From contig OW051493.1 of the NCBI GenBank assembly GCA_932521035.1, positions 3,348,001-3,412,000 of the forward strand: a stretch of 64,000 nucleotides of DNA, written 5' to 3'. The position numbers and the translations under genes are program-made. Below the pieces are notes generated by a model. The model was given only the letters and a program-made list of their open reading frames with translations. It was not told where the DNA came from and did not search any database. Origin of the DNA: Oscheius dolichura. Its lineage: Eukaryota; Nematoda; Chromadorea; Rhabditida; Rhabditidae. How positions within the stretch are numbered: the stretch's first letter is position 1; each line of letters begins with the position of its first letter. Positions 24,802 through 34,600 of this stretch are shown one piece after another.

Positions 24802-24949
24802 ATTGTTAAAAAAAATACCTTCTCCGTTTCCGTTTTCTTGTTTTTCTTATTGTTTTTTTCTTCTTTTAATCAGAACAAACACAAAGGGCAAGAGATATGG
24901 AAACGAAGACGTTCTGCATAAATTGGAAGAGACCCCCGAGTAAAGGAGA

Positions 24950-26108
24950 CTAATTCCAAGCTATTCGTGGAAAAGATTTGGGAAAGAGGGCAGGGACGCG
25001 GTTCTCTTCTTCGGATGACTTGGACGACAGGACGAGCGGAGAAATGGCGGCAGAGGGCAGGAAGGCCGACGGCGGCATGGTGGGCACACTGTTGTTCCGC
25101 TTCGAATGGCCGAGGGACTTGGCTCGCTGCTTCTTTTTGGGTGAATCGGCAGAGGAGATCGAGTGGAGACTGGGACGACGTTCGGCCAACAGTTCCGGCG
25201 GCAGCTAAAACCATGAGGCTTCTCTATTTAAAATGAGACACCGCCTACCTTCTTCTCTCGAGCCCTTTCGACCAACAACGTTGCCGAGTGTTCCAGGACA
25301 GCTTCAAATTTAGGAGAGAACTTGAGCTTCCCCTTCAAATTGCCCTCCACTTGATATTTTGCCCGGTGAAATTCACTTTTAAAATAGGACATTATATACT
25401 GGGTGGCGAAGAGCAGCATCGGCTGGATCTCGCTGGAATAGACGAGGACCTAGAGGAGCTATAGAGGCTAGGGGAGATCCGGGCTCACTTTTATCTGCTT
25501 CCCTCGTATCTGAAGGACCATCGAGTTGAATGCCGTAAAATAGTCTTGGAACATCTGAAAGGGTTTGCCCATTAGATAGAAGATGGCGTTACCATCATAG
25601 TCGTGTCGCTGGTCACGGGGAAGAAGACTTCTCTGATCTCGTGGCGTGGTTTTAGAGAGGCGTCACAGTAGCAGGGGAACTTCGAAGGTTCTAATTTTAC
25701 CATTGTAAGATTCTAAAAATTACAGTGATCACAGCAAAAGGGGAGACACCCACGGCTATAATGAATATCCTCTTTTCACAGAGAAACCGGGCATCTGCGA
25801 CCGTCTCCCCGTGGCCGAGAAACATAAACGGTAGAACTTCAGCCCTGTTTAGATTAACAATCACCGGCAGTTGTCGAGGCCGATTCTGCTCTTCATCAGA
25901 CGATTCTTCGTCTCCTTCTCCTGCTACCGTATCCTCCGTGGGACTGTCAGTCGCCGGCTGCGGCAACTCTTGAGCAGAACTCCTCTCCACTGGTCGAACC
26001 ATGATCACCTGGCGGCATAGTTTGTACTTTCTCGGAAAAAGAACTCACCCGACTAGTGGAGCGAAGGAAGGATGACGTCTCCGTGTCATCTGACGAGCTC
26101 CGGTTCAT
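24950..26108 (-). CDS. Uncharacterised conserved-looking protein
   Basis: Minus-strand exons 26049-26108, 25724-26008, 25593-25679, 25489-25554, 25249-25449, 24950-25204 all join in phase 0 and give 317 aa. The N-terminus is acidic (EGDEESSDEEQ). The middle is a compact hydrophobic/mixed domain (LPVIVNLNRAEVLPFMFLG, CEKRIFIIAVGV, FPCYCDAS, DYFTAFNSMVLQI, LLFATQYIMSYF). The C-terminal 85 residues are Ser/Lys/Pro-rich with a basic patch (SPKKKQRAKS). I do not recognise the domain; the beta-rich then helical pattern could be a longin- or GRAM-like fold, but that is a guess. The orientation is tail-to-tail with the MSP gene (149 bp between stops). Confidence 0.7.
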
Positions 26109-26879
26109 TGGCACCGGACGGAATCTATTGAAACGGCCTGTTCCTCTCAGGCTACCTCGACAAACCTCTCTATTTGGGATTCCTCATAATTTTGATAGGT
26201 CATTGATCGATTCAAGGGGCGAGTGGCATTCATAGCTGGAAATGGAGAGTTGATAGGGAAATTAGATAGAGGATAAGAGAAGCGAGAAATTTCCCAAGAA
26301 GAGGAGGACAGAACTAGCCAATTTATGGAATTTTATCCCCAAAAATGTACGATTCTTTAGAAAGAGTAGAAGGCCTGAACAAACTCTGTTCTGGAACAAA
26401 AGTGAAGGGAGGATGCCGGCCTTTGAGGCACATCCCGGCACACTAATCCGTTTCCCCTTTTCAATGGCTAATTCGTCTCTGAATATCGTCTTATCGTCTT
26501 TTGACTACTGTCATCTAATTCGAATTATCTCCGTTTTCCAAAAATTAGCAGGACGTAAACAAGCAGAGACGATGGCCAATAGAAGGGTACAAGATCATCA
26601 GGAAATTATGTCTAGGAGAGGTGTACAGAATGATGAGGCCGTACAATTACGTGTAATTCTAGGGAAAGGCGGATTAGAAGGCAAGGAAACGGAGTGATTC
26701 ATCTCGAGGCCACTTCCTACCATACCCTTCAAGAACCCGCTACATTTACACCTGAGCGATCAGATCGCGATGCTCCTCGAACAGCGGATTGATGGTCTCT
26801 GAGCCGTGGGGTTTATAAATTTAAAGGGAGAAATACTAAAAACAGCTTGTATAGGTCAGATAAACACATAGTAACGAGG
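26109..26879. other. Intergenic region
   Basis: No credible coding exon, RNA gene or repeat seen. It presumably holds the promoter of the minus-strand gene. Confidence 0.5.
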
Positions 26880-27235
26880 GCAGATCAAAAGATTTCGACG
26901 ATGGACGAGAGGAGACGGCAAGGAGGACGAGCTCTCGGCGTAGAATTTCTCAGGAAATACCGTAATCCTTACTTAGAGAGATCCGTTTCTTATGATAGAC
27001 CAAGAAATAAAATGGTATCGAGCGCCATATTGGCGACCAAGATTTGAAGGCCTGGTTCGACCCGCCGCAACTCCTTTACGAGCCTCGTCAACCTTTTTGG
27101 GTATTACAAATGGGGCATCAAGGGGTGGAAGACATTGTAACGTTGAAAAAGGAGTCAGACATAAAGCGGAAATCTAGACAAAATGGTTCGAAAAAAGCGA
27201 AAAAGCCTGCTCGTTTCCAATTGACCGCATTTTGA
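26880..27235 (+). pseudogene. Frame-broken coding block (candidate pseudogene)
   Basis: Three consecutive open stretches in three different frames each have strongly protein-like composition. They are MDERRRQGG... to about 26996 (contains FLRKYRNPYLERSVSYDRP), then about 26992-27040 (DQEIKWYRAPYWRPRF), then about 27044-27235 (KAWFDPPQLLYEPRQPFWVL, ending in a Lys-rich tail). No GT-AG intron can join them. I read this as one small Trp/Tyr/Pro-rich protein broken by two indels, either a decayed gene or assembly errors. Confidence 0.35.
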
Positions 27236-28136
27236 GAAGAGATGTGTTGCCTTGCTGGTGAATAGCTATTGACGGGCCGCCGGCTATCCATCGGGTCGGA
27301 AATAGAAAAGAAGATTACCATCAGAGACAACAGGATTAGAGAGAGGGAGATTCAGCTTCACAACAGCACAGAAAAAGAGCCACCCTCACCTGGCTGAATG
27401 GAGGACAAATTACGAGACGAGACAGACGGATAACAGCCTCCAGCCGCCCCTGGCCAATCAGCGTATCATCTCTCTCTCTCTCTGCAGAAATCTTTATTGT
27501 CACCACAAGAAGCAAGACAAAAACACGATCAATGGATTACACCGTTCTTCCTTTCCCACTTCTCGCCAACGGGATGGTCCTCGGTCGAGCGGGGGCCCCG
27601 CTCCGCACACCTCCTACCCAGATCATTGCGTCTTTTGGATAGTTGTTACTAGCGGCTATCTGTTTACAAAACATCTATCAATTGCCCTTGTGGTCGTCTC
27701 CTCGCGGCTCCTCCACCTCGAGCCGATTTCGATGGCCGTTCCTCGGGAAAGGCTGGAGGGGTCACCGATAGTTGTCCTCCACAAGATGCAAGTTGACTTC
27801 GACTGCTCCACATGCTCCCCTTTTCGACATTTTTATGGGGCCGGTATTTTTTCAGTTCGAAGATACTTGTAAAATCTTGTAAAAGCTGATTAATTGTTTC
27901 CTTTAAATACCACTGAAAATTTCTGGGAGCTTCATTCAAAACATTATGTTTGCTTCCAGCCGGCTGTCGAAGAGCGGTTCCACTTGCGATCGTCTCAGTT
28001 ATCGCGGTAAGTTCGAGCGCTTCACTGCGAAGCCCGCGCCGCTGCCTTCCATAGGTCCCGAAGACAATGCAGGCGCGAGCAGCATGTGAAAGGAAACTCG
28101 AACCTTTTTTTGGCTTTAGAATATCCAGTGGTCGTA
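27236..28136. repeat. Non-coding region with a TC microsatellite
   Basis: A short (TC)n run lies at about 27469-27483. A minus open frame at 27664-28149 (161 codons) has no recognisable domain and overlaps the MITE; I do not accept it as a gene. Confidence 0.4.
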
Positions 28137-28345
28137 AGAAATTAACCACCCAGGTGCCACCCGGAGCCTCCCGCTGGGTAGACAGCCACCCGGGTAAAAA
28201 TTTGGTAAGAAATCAATAGAGGGTGACGAATAATTTGACCCACACATTTTAAACCTGAAAATGGATCGAAGAATTTTCAAAAAGTGGGCGTTTTCACCCG
28301 GGAAGCGGTCGCCCGGGTAGTGAGCCACCTGGGTAGTTAATTTCT
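28137..28345. mobile_element. MITE-like element, about 209 bp
   Basis: The 20-bp end agaaattaaccacccaggtg (28137-28156) is inverted at 28326-28345 with one mismatch. The interior repeats CCCGGGTA-type palindromic words near both ends, so the ends can fold on each other over about 45 bp. No coding capacity. Non-autonomous transposon remnant or a strong hairpin. Confidence 0.55.
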
Positions 28346-29427
28346 GAATTGCTGACTACGATTAACTAGTTTAAAAATTATTAGAATGCCAAAAAAGGGA
28401 AAAAACGCATCTAAATCTGAGTTTACATGCATCCAGCAACGGCCGCCCGCTGTTTACCAACGGTGCGAGCGGTTATAGTACGAAAAGACGTGAATTGTTC
28501 CCATTTCCTCTGTTTTCTGTGATTTAATTGGATTTTGTTTAGGAGCTTGTACCTCCCCACAGCAATTCGAAGCTACAATTCGGATGTACTGATGGCGGCA
28601 CCGTTTTTGAAGGATCCCCAACCGAAGTGGAATACGGTTTCGTCGAGTTGAAGCAGCGGATCGTTAGAATGAAGACCGACGTTGCCCGACGAATACAACA
28701 CATTCCTACCCATTTACATCGTCATCTGTTACGGAAGAGTATGTTTTTGGCTCTAGATTTAAAAAAATGCGGTAGATTTGAAATTTGGCTGTGCCCCGCG
28801 CTCTACTCCAAGGGGATACGGTATGCCCGCCTATGGCACAGTGAGACACGCGCCAATAGACCTTCAAGTAATCGAGAAAAGGCCTCTCTTATTTTTCCCA
28901 TTTCAGAACAGCTTTTTGGCGATTTTTTAGAGGCAGTGCTCTGAGTCATAGAAGGTGGCATACGGTAAAGATCGCGCATGGGATTTAAGACCGATTTTCT
29001 GTAAGGTTCGAGCCAAAAATGAAAAAGTCAATGAAACGGAGGTAGGATGAGCCGTCTTCAGAAGGCTCCACTTCTTTCTTTTTGAATTTGTGGTATAATG
29101 GATTACCTGGCGTGTGTCGCGGCACTTCCTCCGGCAACCTCTGTAACTGTTAAAAGAGTAATAGTCATCATGCCAACCCCGGACTCTTCGACGTCCTGTG
29201 AGTAGGTTGGAAGCGGCCCTTTGAATTCCCGATGTATTTGAACGAATGCCGTTGCCACGGCCGCTGTCTCGCGCGGGGGCAATCGATATCGGCAGGTGTG
29301 CTCACCCGGTGATATCACCGCGTCTCTGCCCCCAGAACGTAGCCAGTTGTGCTATTTATGTTTATGTTTCTGTTCTGTTGTTCATTTCATTTATTCTTCT
29401 ACCATTATGTGGTTTACAGAGGAAAAT
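28346..29427. other. Region of uncertain content upstream of orphan gene
   Basis: The stretch 28560-28740 reads open in two plus frames (one with VELKQRIVRMKTDVARRI), but no start or splice model ties it to the gene at 29428. It may be an unrecognised 5' exon. An acceptor-like ggtttacag at 29411-29419 lies just before the ATG at 29428. Confidence 0.35.
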
Positions 29428-31356
29428 ATGGCAGTGGAGGTGACAATGGAAGGTGTCCTCTGCTACTATTCAAAAGGCCTGGTGCCATCCAAAGCGGACC
29501 TCTGCAATGTTTTCAGTCAAAGCCAGTTGGTTATTCGGTTATCTTCTCTTATTTTCTAGACCTCTTTCATCCCAACTTCCCCTATTTGAATGTTTGTATC
29601 GGGCCGGTTGCTACGTCTTCGTTCTCGAATATGACCAAGAATTTGCCAAAGACGACCTCAAATACGACAATCTCCGGCCATGGAACAGTTAGTTTCTCTC
29701 GTTATTGTTTTTTTATTCCTCCTATAGGTGCGAGTAATCGTTGTAAGGTCGAGAATTTTCTGGTTGATGGGGAAAAGGTGCAACACCTGCGGGTCAGGCA
29801 TCCCGTATATGAGGGGCTGTCTAAAAAGGTAGATCTGGATGTCGGCCGGGAGAGACCCGAGTTCCCCTCTGAGTCGTAGACCTCGGGTTGCGAGCCGGGT
29901 CCGGCTTCGGTTCCCTCCTAAAATAAATAATTTTAGGCCATTTTATCTGATGAAAAGGCAGTCGTAATGTATCACTTCTCAAAAGATATCAATTTCCAAT
30001 TTGAAAAACTCAATACGGCTCTCTATTCCCGACCGTCAACAAGCACAAAATCTGCTCCCATTTTTGAATATCGAACGAAAGCCAGAGCCAGCTTCACGGG
30101 AGATTGCTCGACACCTTCTCATTGTATCAAACAAGAAATAGTCGACTCGACAGATGGATGGGATATTAATAAGATGTCCGCTGCTGTCTATCCGTTGAAT
30201 GGAATGGTACTGGCCGAGGGAGGTGGGGCAGAAATACTTTTGAACATTTTACAATTATAATTTAAGTGGCTGGCAAACCAGAGCTGATATGTATTGTCGT
30301 CTTCGAAGAGGCTCTTCGCTTATATTTGTCTCGAACTGGAGAAGAGCCGGCGAAAAGCCAAGAAGAACCAGGAGGTGGTCTCCCGGGAATGGAACTGACC
30401 CGGCACACCACTTGCGATTTGTCACAGCTCTGCGCTACCGTTCTTCTTGGGAATTCAGAACGGATTCGGTGAGTGTTATTTTAGGACCACCGACATCTGG
30501 CCTTCGGATGGATTTGGCCCGGCCCCGGCACAAGCGTTTATTATACTTTCTATCTTTTATTTCAGGAGCAGGCCACCAGGAGAGGAGAGGCCGATAATGC
30601 TTGGTGTTATGCTTCATTCCAGCAAAAGTGCCAAGGCTTATAAAATGTTCGAGGAGCGAATAGAAGAAACTTGGAAGAGAGTATGCAAATATAAGATGGC
30701 CCCAAGCATAGGAGTAGGAGATAGCAAAGTCCCTCTGAATGAAGCCATGAATGTAGGTTGTTGTCTCCTTTTTCCTTATAAAATCATAAATTGCCCTATT
30801 CGGGAGGCCGTACACACAAAATGGTCATATATGCGCCGAATCCTCCGTACTATGATATTTAGGACTATTTCAACGAACATATAAACAAACTGATAACAAG
30901 GAACCTTCCAGGAGAAGAATTGATCAAGAAAATTATCGAAATTCACCAAGGCTTGGTTTTTATTTTTCCTTGTAGACAGAATCACAGACGACCTGGAACA
31001 ACTGAGGCCATCGCCCCTTGGCCAGCTGCCTTCTGAAGATTATGAAGATGACACAAAGTGGGCCTTCTTGATAGGTGTGGAGGAGCATATAAATGCGGCT
31101 GACTTGAAGAAAATGGACGGAACTAAACGAAAAGGTTGCACTGAACGAGGATCTAGTTATAAACGGCCGTGCCCAGAGTGAGTTTATTAAAGATACATAT
31201 TTCACATCCAATGTTTCTAGACCAAAAACTAGTTCTGTGAACAATTCGAATACCGGTGACGATCGCTTGCCTTTTACATCTTCTAACGAGATGCTACTTG
31301 CCTACTGTGAGTCCACGAGAAGGCCGTCCACTTCTCCATTGGGAAACAATTTTTAA
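29428..31356 (+). CDS. Uncharacterised nine-exon protein
   Basis: Exons 29428-29525, 29560-29687, 29728-29828, 29937-30222, 30267-30468, 30566-30752, 30863-30950, 30976-31177, 31221-31356. The first six join cleanly in phase. The step between 30950 and 30976 would need a 25-bp GC-AG intron, which is too short to trust, so a frameshift or a missed exon is possible there. The product is about 475 aa with a mixed alpha/beta N-terminal part (ECLYRAGCYVFVLEYDQEF, ENFLVDGEKVQHL), a helical central part (AYKMFEERIEETWKRV) and a basic, Ser-rich C-terminus. I do not recognise a family. An acceptor-like site just before the ATG suggests trans-splicing. Confidence 0.6.
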
Positions 31357-31618
31357 ATGGTTTAAAAACGATCCGACATTTTAATAAACTTCAAGCAAAA
31401 GTCGCAGGAACTAGAGAAAAGGAGACAGAGAAGCCTCCGGGCACCCTCCTATAGTCATTGGAGGACCAAAAAGTTTGTAGGGAATACTCATTTATTTATG
31501 CATGTATTTTGTTGTATACTTTAAAAGAATAACAATAATGACGGGGAGTATCATATAGAAACCGTTATTTGGCTACCGATAAGAGTTTAAGGCAAGCGAA
31601 TCTAGTGTCGTCTACTGT

Positions 31619-34600
31619 CTACTGGGCCTCGTTGTCGAACCTCTTCACCATGGCCGATATTGCCTTAGCCGGTCCGAAACTGAAAGTTTTCATTTGAAAG
31701 AGGCTAAAGCCAGCGACTTACGGTATTTCGACCTCGTTTATCAGTTCTTCGAATGTGACCGTTTGGAGCATCTCTCCTTCGATCTGGTTGTTCCTCAACT
31801 GCTCGGCCACCTCCGCCGTCGTGATGGACGAGACCCACTTGTAGACGTCGTCCACGGTCCACTTGGACAGGGAATCCTCCGGAACGGCAGTCATTTTAGA
31901 AGCGGGCTTAGGCTGATCCTGGGTTTGGGAGACAATCCTTACGGCTGGTCCGAACCTGAAGGATTTCTCAATGAGCGAGGATGAGAGAACTCACTTGACT
32001 CCCAGTGTCAGGAGGTCTTCCAGGGTGATGAAGGAGAAGTAGCTCCCTCGCATGGCGGCATTATCCAGGAGAGTCTTCGTCTCCGCGTCAGCCGTCCGCT
32101 CTATCCACTCCTCCATTTTCTTCCCTTCGAGACATTCAAAGTTATTCGGGAGTTTGATCTCGAGAGGGGGAAGATCCTTCAACTTCATGGCAATCTTCTT
32201 GGCTGCTCCGAAGCTGAAAACGGTCTATGACTCGTGAACAAAGTGATGCTCTACCTGAGCTTCAATACTTTTCGCATGTTGTCCTGATCCAGGAAAGGCA
32301 GCGTCCTCCCGTCAATCCCGGCGGCAGATATGGCCGAGACATCATCTTTTAAACAAAACGAAGAGGCCCATTTGGCGACATCTTCCACCTGAATATGGTA
32401 TTCGTATAAACTACCGTAATCCGAATCCTACCGTCATTCCGCTGTAGTTTTGGGCAAATCCCTCGGGCAGGCTGGTGAACTCGGACTCACGGTAGCCGTC
32501 CATCGTCTTGATAGTTTCAAGTTTCAGAATTAACTTCTTGGCTGAGCCGAATCTGCAAAACGGGAATTTATATTGAGGGATTTAAAGGCCTAATCGTGGT
32601 CATATCTACAATCTCGCTCACAGGAAATAGTGAGAAACGTGATGGAAAGGCCGACAACTAGCCTTTCCCCGTTTTCCCATGGCCCATGGGTACAGTAGCT
32701 GCTAAAAAGGAAGACACAAAACTTACGAGAGGTGCAATTCGTCCATGAGTTCTTTGAGATCGACGATGAATGCCAGCGTGCCGTCTAGACCAGAACTTTG
32801 GGCCTTTTTCCGTTCCAGCGGGGTGCCGCCGATCTCGTGGAGAAGATCATGGAAGTATTCCGAATTGGGTGATAGAAACGAGGCCAGATCCTTCCCTCTT
32901 ACATTTTTGAGACCTTCGTCCGGTTTTCTAAAAGTCTAATTTGTCTCCAGATCCCTGGAAACTGACCCGTCACATTTTTCTCGGACTATCTTCATGGCCA
33001 CCTCGATGGATTTCGCCACTCCCAGTGGGAATCCCAGGGGATCGAGGTACTCCTCGGTGGTGACGAAATACATCAGATTCATGTCAATCTGAGCTTGGAT
33101 CATCTTGCTGGCATACTCCTTGGAAAGGAAAATCCACAGCCATTTCTCAAACTCGGCGGGAGTTTTGAGACCCTTCTCGAATTTGGTGGCAATGTCCTCA
33201 GCCCCCGCAGCTGGCCATTTCATCGCCTCGGCAGCTTTACAGACGATCAGGAAGATTTTCAAAGCTGGGCCATAACTGAAACGGGGGTGGTTTTTTTAAG
33301 GGAAACAGTGGAGTGTCTCACTTGATGGCCGTGTGCTTGATCAGATCGTCGATTGTGATTCCCAGTAGGCTGAAACAAGAGAACTCAGCAGAGCGGAGGA
33401 GTTTCGCCGTAGCGGGAGTGGTTATCCTCTCGAGCCATTTGTAGACGTGGTCCGTCTGAAAGGGATCAATTTAAGAGAATATCGGAAGGCACTTACAGTA
33501 CTCGAGACGGTGAGACCGTGCTCGGTAGCCAGATTGGAAGGATTCGGCTCTTTGCTGGCCCTAAACAACTTACTATTGAAGGGATGAGCTGATAAAACTA
33601 ACAAGTCTTTGAGTGTCTGCATTGTGGAGGTCATCTTCTTCCAGGGGCCGAACGGCACACCTTTGCCGTTGTCCAGTTTGAAGTGGGCCTTGCGCATCCT
33701 CTCCAGGGCGTCTCCTCCGTGGAAGAGGACGTAGCCGTCTAGCTCGTACTTCAGGCAGACCTGGGAGATTTCATTTCCGAATTCCTTGGCCGCGTAGTCC
33801 ACAGTCGTGTCGATCTACAAAAAAAGTTTAGTTGGAACGGGGACGGCCACTAACATCCCAAGTTTCGGGGTTGCCTTGCGGCATGTTGAGGGTGTCCAGT
33901 CTGCTGGAGGGAGTTCGCGAGATGGGGGCGGGAGCGGCATCCTCCTTCTTGGGGACAACCATCGGGCTCTCTTCCTTCACTTTCTTTGGAGCAGCCTCGC
34001 CCTCCTCTTTCTTCACTGTGCCAGGGGGCCTGCCTAGAGGCTTGGGTGATTTGACGGTCTCAGGCTTTGGCGAACTCTGAGCAAATCCAATATTTGTGGG
34101 AAGATGTCCCTCACCTGAACAGAAGGTTTCCTCGTCGATTTCGATCCACTGCATCCTGGAAGGCATTCGGCCGTGTAGGAGCTGGAGGAGTGGCGGAGAC
34201 GACGTCTGGTCGGCGGCTGTAAAATCAACGGGTTAGAGCAGTCGGAGTACAAACTCACATCATCTCTCTTATCTGCGCCTTCCCCCTCTTTTCCTGTCGT
34301 TTTACGTGATTGCTTTTGTCCCTTAAAACTTTGACTTTTTCAAGGAAACTTAAAAGAAACGGCTGTTTTTCGAAAACCAACGACAACAAGGTGAGGAAGG
34401 TGCACTAAACAGGCAGACTCACCTCCGTCGGCACGGTCAGCGTCTCCTCGCCCACTACCTCGAATTCCACCTGTCCGGGATTGTCCTCTGTTGCTGGCTG
34501 ATCCTCTGAACATGCTTCCTCTATTTAAACGTGGCTCTGTCTCCTACCGTTGGCGGCGCTGTCTGCCGGGCTGTTCGATTTCTCCGACTCTGAGTTGGCT

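Noticed and set aside
27664-28149. 161-codon minus frame as a gene
   Set aside because: No domain, overlaps the MITE end, and composition is that of a chance frame in GC-rich DNA.
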